This document shows, piece after piece, positions 33,364 to 40,945 of a stretch of 64,000 nucleotides of DNA. Numbering within the stretch: position 1 is the first letter of the stretch; each line of letters begins with the position of its first letter. Below the pieces are notes generated by a model that did no database searches, was not told where the DNA came from, and worked only from the letters and a program-made list of their open reading frames with translations. The stretch is from contig JAPKAB010000005.1 of the NCBI GenBank assembly GCA_028825475.1, positions 62,001 to 126,000 on the forward strand. The letters are read 5' to 3'. The position numbers and the translations under genes are program-made. Origin of the DNA: Ascidiaceihabitans sp. (GTDB lineage Bacteria; Pseudomonadota; Alphaproteobacteria; Rhodobacterales; Rhodobacteraceae).

Positions 33364-34440
33364 TTACCCGCCATACTGATTGCTATCATGCTTCTCGATG
33401 ATCTTCGCGAAACGACGGGCAAAGCGTTCGTCTGCTTTCGCCTTCTGCTCTAGCACATCACGGGCAAAGACCATGTGGTCCTCGTGCGCTTCCATCATCT
33501 CGGCCATCCGTTTGTTGGTCGCGGCACCGATGCCAGCCATCGCCGCCTGCGCCTCTTGATCCGTTTGCACGCCGATCTCATTAATCCGGTGCGCGACGTC
33601 TTGTTGTTGCGCGGTTTTCAGAGATTTGGTTAGCGCGTCATACAGGACCACACGTTGTTTGGTGTCTGTTTGCAGCTTGTTGATCAGCACCATTTGCGTC
33701 GCCGCCTGGTTCTGTAATGAATCGATCCACGTCTTGCCTTTTTCGATGTAACGCTCAAGCGTTTGAGAGTTAGCCAGCTTAACCTGTTCGTCTTGAACCA
33801 TACCATTGTAGTCGCTGTTCAACGCGGCCAATTCAGTCTCTAACTTGGTGCGTTTCGCGGCATCTTGTTCCGAGGCAATCTTGTTCTCGACCGTGATAAT
33901 CTTTGGATCCATCGCCTGAATGCTCGCCTGCAACGTGGTCAATTCTTGCACCACGGCTTCGCGTTCATCCAGCGTAGATGTCAGGTTGCTTTCAACCTTC
34001 ACCTTTTGATCCTCCAACATCGCCAACTGCCCTGTGAGCAATTGAACAATCACGTCTGATTTTGAAATCAGGTCCTGCAATTTGTCGTCGATCGAGGCAG
34101 AGCGCACACGCTCTTGGCGCATGCTGTCTGATTTCGCGCCAGCAAAGATACCGACAAAACTTTCCCAACCGGTCTTGTTGCGCATCTCGTCAAAGTCTTT
34201 GGAGAAGCCGGATGTCACATCATCGAGGCCCATAATCAGCTCGGCGATATTGGCATTCATCACGTCGGTGTGCGCGTGCACGTCTTCAAGGGATGCGTTT
34301 TCGATGTCGATCATGGCATCATCGCCAACCTTCAATTTTTCGCGGGCGGTTTCGATCCGGCCCGTCAGTTCAGCGATTTTGGTTTGAGCCTCAGCCACTT
34401 GTGATTGCGATTCCCGCACCTGCGCGTCAAAATTTGCCAT
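33364..34440 (-). CDS. Long coiled-coil protein, first gene of the AAA+ cluster
   Basis: A protein of 358 residues that is almost entirely predicted alpha-helix with heptad character (for example QSQVAEAQTKIAELTGRIET and MLEDQKVKVESNLTSTLDER), ending in a charged helix, ADERFARRFAKIIEKHDS. No membrane helix or signal is seen. The overall make-up recalls TelA or PspA-type coiled-coil proteins that assemble at membranes, but I cannot assign either family. GGAG lies seven bases before the ATG. It opens the cluster, so the cluster promoter is probably within 34441-34564. Confidence 0.8.
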   Translation of the reverse strand: MANFDAQVRESQSQVAEAQTKIAELTGRIETAREKLKVGDDAMIDIENASLEDVHAHTDVMNANIAELIMGLDDVTSGFSKDFDEMRNKTGWESFVGIFAGAKSDSMRQERVRSASIDDKLQDLISKSDVIVQLLTGQLAMLEDQKVKVESNLTSTLDEREAVVQELTTLQASIQAMDPKIITVENKIASEQDAAKRTKLETELAALNSDYNGMVQDEQVKLANSQTLERYIEKGKTWIDSLQNQAATQMVLINKLQTDTKQRVVLYDALTKSLKTAQQQDVAHRINEIGVQTDQEAQAAMAGIGAATNKRMAEMMEAHEDHMVFARDVLEQKAKADERFARRFAKIIEKHDSNQYGG

Positions 34441-34564
34441 TAAAGTCTCCGATCTTTGAAAAGCTTAAAAATGATATAGGCAATGTAATGCCCATTTACA
34501 TTACCCAACCCTAGATTTCATTCACACTGTTGCAAAATTAATGTGGCATTGAAAGGGCTGTGGC

Positions 34565-35353
34565 TTATTCCGCTGTCAGAACTGACAAAATGTCACCGTC
34601 TGGATCAGCCAACGCATCGATCACATCGAAATGGTGCTTGCCCTGCGCCACAACCTGATCGCATTGCCACGCGTCCGCCAACCACATTGCCTGATCAAGG
34701 AAAGCAGGTCGCTCATCGCTGCCGACCCAAACCGTTACTTTGGTTTGAGGGGCTGGTTGCAACATCGGGCTTTCTGCACGCGCCATACCTGCGTCCATTT
34801 GAAAGTCTGCATTCATGTCCGTTTGGCACAACGGCTCCAAATCACTGAGGGGCGAAATAGGCACCACATGCTGCACCCGATCCATCACTGCTGCGGGCAA
34901 CATTCCCGGTGCCACCATCCGCGCCACCAGATGCCCACCAGCGGAATGCCCCGCTAAACTGATCGGCCGCTGTGTGCGTCCTGCAATATGCTGAACCGCC
35001 TGCGCAATTTGTTGGGTGATCGTTGCGATCCCAACCTGTGGGCACAGATCATAAGACGGCATCGCAACCGCCCACCCCCGCGCCAGCGCGCCCTTGGCAA
35101 GGAACGACCAACTGTCGCGATCAAACATCCGCCAATAGCCACCATGCACAAAGATCAGCGTTCCCTTAGCCGGCTGTTCCGGTTGGAAAAAATCATAGGC
35201 CTGACGTGGTGAGGGGCCATAAGGAATGCCCAGTTCAGCGCGTTCCCCTAACGCCTCTCGAAGTGCCTTTGACGCGGCATCCCAGCGTGGTGGGTACAGT
35301 GCCGCCCCCCCGATATATGCACCGTTCGCGTATGCGTCACTTAGATCGGCCAT
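34565..35353 (-). CDS. Alpha/beta hydrolase, arylformamidase/esterase-like
   Basis: A protein of 262 residues. The oxyanion block HGGYWRMFD and nucleophile elbow SLAGHSAGGHL are clear, as are the acid region (VWVGSDERPAF) and the catalytic histidine (GKHHFDVIDAL). HGGYW is typical of the kynurenine formamidase/esterase group, so an N-formylkynurenine or related ester substrate is possible; no kyn genes are adjacent. ATG at 35353 has GAGGG just upstream and leaves room for the divergent dehydrogenase promoter; a frame from 35461 would overlap that gene. Confidence 0.87.
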   Translation of the reverse strand: MADLSDAYANGAYIGGAALYPPRWDAASKALREALGERAELGIPYGPSPRQAYDFFQPEQPAKGTLIFVHGGYWRMFDRDSWSFLAKGALARGWAVAMPSYDLCPQVGIATITQQIAQAVQHIAGRTQRPISLAGHSAGGHLVARMVAPGMLPAAVMDRVQHVVPISPLSDLEPLCQTDMNADFQMDAGMARAESPMLQPAPQTKVTVWVGSDERPAFLDQAMWLADAWQCDQVVAQGKHHFDVIDALADPDGDILSVLTAE

Positions 35354-35430
35354 AGCACCCTCATCAATTCGTCTGGACAAGCGCCACAATAGTTGCTTTC
35401 CCTGTTCACGCAATCTCTGGAGAACACGAA

Positions 35431-36906
35431 ATGCTGGAAACGACAACGAACCTGAAGACAATGCTAAGCGATCCTACCCTGCTTGAGACCCGCGCCTATG
35501 TCGGTGGCGAGTGGATTGATGGAGATAAAGGCACGTTTGACGTAACCAATCCAGCACGTGGTGACGTGGTTGCCCAAGTTGCTGACCTAAGCCGCGAACA
35601 AGTTGGCGTTGCCATTGCCAAAGCAGAAGTCGCGCAAAAGGAATGGGCCAAATGGTCCGCCAAAGAACGCAGCGCAGTTATGCGCAAGTGGTTCAATCTG
35701 ATGATGGAAAACCAAGACGACCTTGGCATTATCCTGACAGCGGAAATGGGCAAACCATTGGCAGAAGCCAAAGGCGAAATCGCATACGGCGCATCGTTTA
35801 TTGAGTTTTTTGCTGAAGAGGCAAAACGCATTTACGGCGAAACCATCCCTGGCCACCAGCGTGACAAACGCATTACAGTTTTGAAGCAACCAATCGGCGT
35901 TGCTGCATCCATCACACCGTGGAATTTCCCGAATGCAATGATCACGCGCAAGGCTGCCCCAGCACTTGCCGCAGGTTGCGCATTCATTGCGCGCCCTGCC
36001 GAGTTAACACCGCTTTCTGCCACCGCGATTGCGGTGCTTGCAGAGCGTGCTGGCATACCTTCCGGTGTGTTCCAAGTGGTCACAACGTCTGATGCGCCAA
36101 GCACAGGACAAGAGTTTTGCGAAAATCCGATTGTACGGAAATTGACCTTTACAGGGTCTACTGGAGTAGGCCGCATCCTTTTGGCCCAAGCCTCACAACA
36201 GGTAATGAAATGCTCAATGGAATTGGGCGGTAACGCACCTTTCATCGTATTCGATGACGCGGACTTAGACGCGGCAGTTGAGGGCGCAATGATGTGCAAA
36301 TTCCGCAACGCCGGTCAGACCTGCGTCTGCGCAAACCGCATCTATGTTCAGTCCGGCGTTTACGACGCATTCGCTGCGAAACTTAAGGTCGCGGTTGAAG
36401 CCTTGAACGTTGGCGATGGCTTTGACGCGGCCGTCACGACTGGCCCGATGATCACCCCAAATGCGGTGTCAAAGGTGCAAGAACACCTTGATGATATCCT
36501 TGCCAATGGCGGCGCAGTTTTGACCGGTGGTGCAGCCCATGAATACGGCGGCAGCTTCTATCAGCCAACTGTTGTGACTGGCGTTACCCAAGACATGAAG
36601 GTCGCCCAAGAAGAGACATTTGGCCCTCTCGCGCCCCTGTTCAAATTCGACGACGTGGACGATGTCATCGCGATGGCCAACGACACGATCTTTGGTCTGG
36701 CCGCGTATTTCTACGCTTCTGATCTAAGCCGCGTTTACAAGGTAGCCGAAGAATTGGAATACGGGATTGTCGGTGTGAACACTGGCATCATCTCAACCGA
36801 AGTTGCGCCATTTGGTGGGATCAAACAATCTGGTTTGGGTCGCGAAGGCAGCCATCACGGCATCGAAGAATTCATGGAAATGAAATACATCTGCATGTCA
36901 GTGTAA
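35431..36906 (+). CDS. gabD: NAD(P)-dependent succinate-semialdehyde dehydrogenase
   Basis: A protein of 491 residues of the ALDH superfamily. The catalytic Glu is in MELGGNAPF, the nucleophile Cys in NAGQTCVCANRIY (the doubled-Cys form seen in GabD), and the NAD site in FTGSTGVGRIL. The C-terminal signature VGVNTGIISTEVAPFGGIKQ is close to GabD enzymes. It oxidises succinate semialdehyde to succinate in GABA breakdown. GGAG sits eight bases before the ATG at 35431. A strong bidirectional terminator follows. Confidence 0.9.
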   Translation: MLETTTNLKTMLSDPTLLETRAYVGGEWIDGDKGTFDVTNPARGDVVAQVADLSREQVGVAIAKAEVAQKEWAKWSAKERSAVMRKWFNLMMENQDDLGIILTAEMGKPLAEAKGEIAYGASFIEFFAEEAKRIYGETIPGHQRDKRITVLKQPIGVAASITPWNFPNAMITRKAAPALAAGCAFIARPAELTPLSATAIAVLAERAGIPSGVFQVVTTSDAPSTGQEFCENPIVRKLTFTGSTGVGRILLAQASQQVMKCSMELGGNAPFIVFDDADLDAAVEGAMMCKFRNAGQTCVCANRIYVQSGVYDAFAAKLKVAVEALNVGDGFDAAVTTGPMITPNAVSKVQEHLDDILANGGAVLTGGAAHEYGGSFYQPTVVTGVTQDMKVAQEETFGPLAPLFKFDDVDDVIAMANDTIFGLAAYFYASDLSRVYKVAEELEYGIVGVNTGIISTEVAPFGGIKQSGLGREGSHHGIEEFMEMKYICMSV

Positions 36907-36930
36907 CGTATTTCCCAACGGCAAAACGTA

Positions 36931-36960
36931 AAAAGGCCCGCTGGTTTCAGCGGGCCTTTC
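36931..36960. terminator. Bidirectional terminator between gabD and hsp20
   Basis: AAAGGCCCGCTG and CAGCGGGCCTTT form a perfect 12-pair stem around GTTT. TTTCGTTT follows on plus and TTTTTACG on minus, so it serves both convergent genes. Confidence 0.92.
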
Positions 36961-36966
36961 GTTTGA

Positions 36967-37434
36967 TCAGTTGACGGTTTTGGCGTCGACCACATCCGTT
37001 GCAATCACGTTCTGGCTGGCGATCTGAATGCGCCGTGGTTTCAGCGCTTCGGGCACTTCACGCGTCAGGTCAATGTGCAGCATTCCATCGGCGTGGCTGG
37101 CCCCCGTGACCCGAACATGGTCGGCCAAATGGAACCGCCGTTCAAACGCCCGTGTGGCAATACCACGATGGAGGTATTTTTTATCCTCATTTTCGTCAGC
37201 TTTTTTGGCCGTAACAATCAGGGAATTTTCCCGCACTTCAACATTCAAATCCGGCTCTGAGAACCCAGCCACCGCGATAGATATGCGATACGCGTCGTCA
37301 TCCGTTTTTTCGATGTTATAGGGTGGGTAACTGTTTTGGGGTGCATCGTTCGTCAGCACGCGATCCATCATATCAGCGATTTGGTCAAAGCCAACAGTGG
37401 CGCGGTGCAGCGGTGCAAAATCAAAAGTACGCAT
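36967..37434 (-). CDS. Small heat-shock protein (Hsp20/IbpA type)
   Basis: A protein of 155 residues: N-terminus MRTFDFAPLHRATVGFDQI as in alphaproteobacterial IbpA-like proteins, an alpha-crystallin domain (YRISIAVAGFSEPDLNVEV, then YLHRGIATRAFERRFHL) and a C-terminal tail. It binds unfolding proteins as an ATP-independent holdase. The 5' region carries both an RpoH-type promoter and a predicted RNA thermometer (see separate entries), fitting control by heat at two levels. Confidence 0.94.
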   Translation of the reverse strand: MRTFDFAPLHRATVGFDQIADMMDRVLTNDAPQNSYPPYNIEKTDDDAYRISIAVAGFSEPDLNVEVRENSLIVTAKKADENEDKKYLHRGIATRAFERRFHLADHVRVTGASHADGMLHIDLTREVPEALKPRRIQIASQNVIATDVVDAKTVN

Positions 37435-37530
37435 AGTTTAGTATCCTCACAGATGAGCGATTTCATGTCAGACCCTCCTGTTGCGGACGGGCCCAGATTA
37501 ATATCTGGGCCCAATATTAGGCGTTCCGAT
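37435..37530 (-). promoter_or_regulatory. Predicted ROSE-type RNA thermometer in the hsp20 leader
   Basis: In the hsp20 message, ATCGCTCATCTGTGAGGAT (37461-37443) folds into a hairpin: ATC pairs with GAT and CTCA with TGAG, with a single bulged G. This hides the ribosome site GAGGA nine bases before the ATG. The TCGCT that faces AGGA fits the ROSE consensus UYGCU, whose odd G is characteristic. Further upstream a perfect 10-base-pair stem (GGGCCCAGAT / ATCTGGGCCC, 37489-37512, loop of four) matches the extra stable hairpin of ROSE leaders. Melting is not computed here. Confidence 0.72.
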
Positions 37531-37537
37531 AACATCA

Positions 37538-37565
37538 ATGTGGGGAGGATTTTTGTGGGTTCAAG
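37538..37565 (-). promoter_or_regulatory. Predicted RpoH (sigma-32) promoter of hsp20
   Basis: Read on minus, CTTGAA (37565-37560), a 14-base spacer, then CCCCACAT (37545-37538) fits the heat-shock consensus CTTGAA and CCCCATnT closely. Transcription would start near 37530, about 95 bases before the hsp20 ATG. The -35 box overlaps the stop codon of the upstream protease gene. Confidence 0.75.
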
Positions 37566-38385
37566 ACCCACTGAGTTTGATAAATTTCGCACCCGTATCA
37601 TTGCGCGTCTTGCCAACACCAATGCGACGTACCTTTGGCGAGGCCGTGACAGAGGGCGTGTATGACGTCGAACGAAGTTCCGATTTTAGGTCCGCAATTA
37701 ATGGCGGCAGATACATCCCAAGGGCAACCTTCTTACCGTTGATCGTGGTCATCCCAGAGACCACAGAGACCACGCGCCCCCGACCATTGAGGTGGGAAAA
37801 CACTGGCGCACCTGAGGATCCGTAGGTCACGTCACAGTCGAAGATCAGCACGTTGTTTTGGCGATCCATCATCTGGCATTCACGCTGTCGCGACTGCGCA
37901 TCGGCGCGCCCGCGCCCATAGGACACCACGCTAACAGGTCCATTTTTGACCACATCCGTATGTAGCGCGAAGGGATCCATCTCGGAAAACGGGATTGGTC
38001 TGCTCAGCTTCAATAACGCTACATCATGGCTGACGTTCTTCGCTGAAAGCGGCTCCATCGGTGCGTAACCGTTGTGGGCAGCCACGCCGACAATACGGCG
38101 CTCTGCAGCTGATTTGCCTTCGCGCAGACCTGCACGGAAAATGAAATCCTTAGGCGCATAAGCCACGCCTGTGGTACGATCATAAACACAGTGCGCTGCT
38201 GTCAAAACCAAATCTGGGGCGATCAATGTGCCCGAACAAAACCCACTGTTGGCGATGTCGAGACGACCAACAGCTTGCCAACCACGCGCCTCATTTTGGG
38301 TTTCTAGTTTCTTTAGATTGGTGCTGTCTGCCTGTGCAAAACCTGCGCTTAGACATAGTAAATATGTAATCAAAAATTTCTTCAT
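37561..38385 (-). CDS. Secreted trypsin-like serine protease, copy 2 of a tandem pair
   Basis: A protein of 274 residues with a signal peptide (MKKFLITYLLCLSAGFAQA). The chymotrypsin-fold triad is visible: His65 in LTAAHC, Asp121 in HDVALLKL and Ser191 in GSSGAP. Cysteine pairs flank the His and Ser loops. It is probably a periplasmic or secreted protease. Its start overlaps the stop of its paralogue by four bases. Both proteins end in the same short tail, DTGAKFIK, here followed by LSGS. Confidence 0.88.
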   Translation of the reverse strand: MKKFLITYLLCLSAGFAQADSTNLKKLETQNEARGWQAVGRLDIANSGFCSGTLIAPDLVLTAAHCVYDRTTGVAYAPKDFIFRAGLREGKSAAERRIVGVAAHNGYAPMEPLSAKNVSHDVALLKLSRPIPFSEMDPFALHTDVVKNGPVSVVSYGRGRADAQSRQRECQMMDRQNNVLIFDCDVTYGSSGAPVFSHLNGRGRVVSVVSGMTTINGKKVALGMYLPPLIADLKSELRSTSYTPSVTASPKVRRIGVGKTRNDTGAKFIKLSGS

Positions 38386-39173
38386 GGCTTGATAAATTTC
38401 GCGCCTGTATCACGACGCACCCCATTTACTAGAACTCTTTCGCCGTCTTTCTGGGCAACCAATTCCGCACGCAATCGTGCAAGTGGTGCACCAAGAGCTG
38501 TGCCCAATGAAACCTTTTCACCGTCCACTTCAGCCTTGGCTGAGACCACAGAAACGATATGCGCCTTCCCATCTTTAAAAGTGAAAATAGGTGCGCCTGA
38601 TGATCCAAAATCAACCGAACAAGACGTTACAAGAACGCCTTCCTGGCGCGCCAAAACAACACAGACCTCTTGAAGTGAGGGGGCTTCAGCGCGGTCTTTT
38701 GCATAACTGACAACGCCAACTTGATCACCTTTACGCGGACGTGCGGCAGTGCCAAACGGTTTTACAGCGTTGTTGCGAATGGGCTGGTCCAGCTCAAGTA
38801 ATGCGAGGTCATAGTGCACCCGCTTGGACGAAACATCGCCACCGAATTCATAGTCTGGATGCACAACGGCACGGCGAATACCGCGATAGGCCGACGCGCG
38901 ACCGTTGCGCCAGCCAGCCAGAAATTCAACGGTTTTGTGATCAATACGTTCGTTCGTCGACTTATCAAACAGGCAGTGCGCGGCTGTCAAAACCAGGTTC
39001 GGAGCAATCAATGCACCCGTACAAAATCCGGTCCCACCAATATCCAAACGCCCCACAGCTTGCCACGCGCGACCATCATCGCCCGTGTTTAAACGACGTA
39101 GCCGTGCATCCTGCGCAAAAGCAGCAGAGGCCACAACCAGGGCCATAATTGATAAAGACATCCAACGACGCAC
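38382..39173 (-). CDS. Secreted trypsin-like serine protease, copy 1 of a tandem pair
   Basis: A protein of 263 residues with a signal peptide (MRRWMSLSIMALVVASAAFA). The triad is His66 (LTAAHC), Asp122 (YDLALLEL) and Ser192 (GSSGAP). It is clearly homologous to the next gene along the whole length, including WQAVGRLDI, CTGALIAPNLVLTAAHC and the C-terminal DTGAKFIK. I chose GTG at 39173 because AGGA lies eight bases before it and the signal peptide begins there. A TTG at 39248 would overlap the glcF stop and add 25 residues unlike a signal. Confidence 0.86.
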   Translation of the reverse strand: MRRWMSLSIMALVVASAAFAQDARLRRLNTGDDGRAWQAVGRLDIGGTGFCTGALIAPNLVLTAAHCLFDKSTNERIDHKTVEFLAGWRNGRASAYRGIRRAVVHPDYEFGGDVSSKRVHYDLALLELDQPIRNNAVKPFGTAARPRKGDQVGVVSYAKDRAEAPSLQEVCVVLARQEGVLVTSCSVDFGSSGAPIFTFKDGKAHIVSVVSAKAEVDGEKVSLGTALGAPLARLRAELVAQKDGERVLVNGVRRDTGAKFIKP

Positions 39174-39244
39174 AGCAACGATCCTAATAGTTACCCTGAC
39201 CGGATATCGGTCAGTTGCGGCAGAATTAGGGCATCTAAACAGAT

Positions 39245-40567
39245 TCAACGTAAGATTGGAACCTGCGGCTCAGCGGCTTCAGAACGATCCAATGCTGGCG
39301 GACGTGGTCCACCAGTCGCCCAATCCAACAGCTCGACTGTGTGCACAATCGGAATGCCGCTGGCTGACCCAATTTGCATCATGCAACCGATGTTGCCTGC
39401 GGCGATAATATCGGGATTTTTTGCCTCAATACTGCGTACTTTTCGATCTCTCAATTGCTTGGAAATTTCAGGCTGCATCAAATTGTAGGTCCCTGCAGAG
39501 CCACAACACAGGTGTGGATCGCTAGGTTCAACCACCTTGAACCCCACCCTCTTCAGCAGATCCTTGGGAAAGGTTTTGATCTGTTGGCCATGCTGCAACG
39601 AACAGGCTGCATGATAGGCGATTGTCAGCTCTTGGTCCGCACCTGTCGGCAAATCTAGGTCCATTAGAACTTCACTCACATCCTTAGCAATTCCAGCCAC
39701 GCGCGCGGCGTCGGCCGCCAATGGATCATTGCGGAACATGTGACCGTAATCTTTGACCGTAGTGCCACAACCTGATGTGTTGATCACAATCGCGTCCAAT
39801 CCGTCGCCATCCATTTCAGCGGCCCATGCGCGAATATTCTTGCCCGCAGCTCCGTGGCTTTCCGCCGTTTTGCCCATGTGGTGGGTCAAGGCACCACAGC
39901 ACCCTGCACCCTCAGCCACTACGACTTCACAGCCAAGACGTGTCAGCAAACGTATGGTCGCATCATTGATATCTGTGTTCAGCGCCTTTTGCGCACAGCC
40001 CGTCATCAGCGCGACCCGTTTCTTACGTGCCACTTTGGGCGTAAAGGTTTGCGGGTCGTCATTGCGGCTGACAGGTGGGATGATTTTCGGGGCCATTTCC
40101 AGCATCGCACGCAACCGCGCATCTGGCATAAAGCGTGCGAAGGGACGCCCAATCTTAGCACCCAGTAGCGCAATCCGGAACCGCATTGGATAGGGTAAAA
40201 TACGTGACAGAACCCAACGCAAAAGGCGATCAGACATCGGGCGTTTATATTTCTGTTCGATATAGTCACGCGCATGATCGACAAGGTGCATATAGTGCAC
40301 GCCAGACGGACAGGTCGACATACAGGCCAAGCAACTTAGGCAACGATCAATGTGCTTTACTGTCTTTTCGTCAGGCACGCGCTCGTTCTCAAGCATGTCC
40401 TTGATCAGATAAATGCGGCCACGCGGGCTGTCCAATTCATCACCCAGTATCTGATAGGTCGGGCAAGTGGCGGTACAAAATCCGCAGTGAACGCAATTGC
40501 GCAAAATCTGGTTGGACCGCTCAATCGCAGGATCCTTAAGTTGCTCTGGTGTAAACATCGTTTGCAT
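39245..40567 (-). CDS. glcF: Glycolate oxidase iron-sulfur subunit
   Basis: A protein of 440 residues with two 4Fe-4S sites, NCVHCGFCTATCPT near the N-terminus and CLSCLACMSTCPSGV near residue 75. Two CCG-type cysteine domains follow (GAGCCGALTHH and LCCGSAGTYNL). It carries electrons from the GlcD/GlcE flavoprotein part of glycolate dehydrogenase towards the quinone pool. It is the last gene of the glc operon, after a small membrane protein gene. Confidence 0.94.
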   Translation of the reverse strand: MQTMFTPEQLKDPAIERSNQILRNCVHCGFCTATCPTYQILGDELDSPRGRIYLIKDMLENERVPDEKTVKHIDRCLSCLACMSTCPSGVHYMHLVDHARDYIEQKYKRPMSDRLLRWVLSRILPYPMRFRIALLGAKIGRPFARFMPDARLRAMLEMAPKIIPPVSRNDDPQTFTPKVARKKRVALMTGCAQKALNTDINDATIRLLTRLGCEVVVAEGAGCCGALTHHMGKTAESHGAAGKNIRAWAAEMDGDGLDAIVINTSGCGTTVKDYGHMFRNDPLAADAARVAGIAKDVSEVLMDLDLPTGADQELTIAYHAACSLQHGQQIKTFPKDLLKRVGFKVVEPSDPHLCCGSAGTYNLMQPEISKQLRDRKVRSIEAKNPDIIAAGNIGCMMQIGSASGIPIVHTVELLDWATGGPRPPALDRSEAAEPQVPILR

Positions 40568-40579
40568 CTGTCGAAATCC

Positions 40580-40945
40580 TTAAAAAGTCATCATCCAGGC
40601 AGAGGCAAGCCCGAACCACGGAACCGTTGTTGCCAACGCTCCAATTATTGCCGTCCAGCGGCGTATTAGCGGGCGATTATCAAGTTGGCGAAATCGCTGC
40701 GCCAAGAAAACAATTACCGCGATCCACGCCAGCCAAATGAATCCAATCCCTGCCAAGGTGTAAAAGGCGTCCTGCCCCCACCCACCTGACAGGTAACGCA
40801 AAGAGGCGCTCATTCCTGTCGAGCCAACGACCAAACAAACCAATCCAATGGATCGACGTTTTGATGGAGCCAGCCGTAAAAGCAGCAGAAAGGCCAATGG
40901 CCCCGCGACGAACACCGCCAAAAATATGATCACCAAAGGTGTCAT
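40580..40945 (-). CDS. Small membrane protein inside the glc operon
   Basis: A protein of 121 residues with four hydrophobic stretches: VIIFLAVFVAGPLAFLLLL, SIGLVCLVVGSTGMSASL, FYTLAGIGFIWLAWIAVIVF and AIIGALATTVPWFGLASAW. No family recognised. It starts on the last base of glcE (position 40945 shared) and ends 12 bases before glcF, so it is cotranscribed. It could be a membrane anchor for the otherwise soluble GlcDEF complex, which is an inference. Confidence 0.78.
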   Translation of the reverse strand: MTPLVIIFLAVFVAGPLAFLLLLRLAPSKRRSIGLVCLVVGSTGMSASLRYLSGGWGQDAFYTLAGIGFIWLAWIAVIVFLAQRFRQLDNRPLIRRWTAIIGALATTVPWFGLASAWMMTF

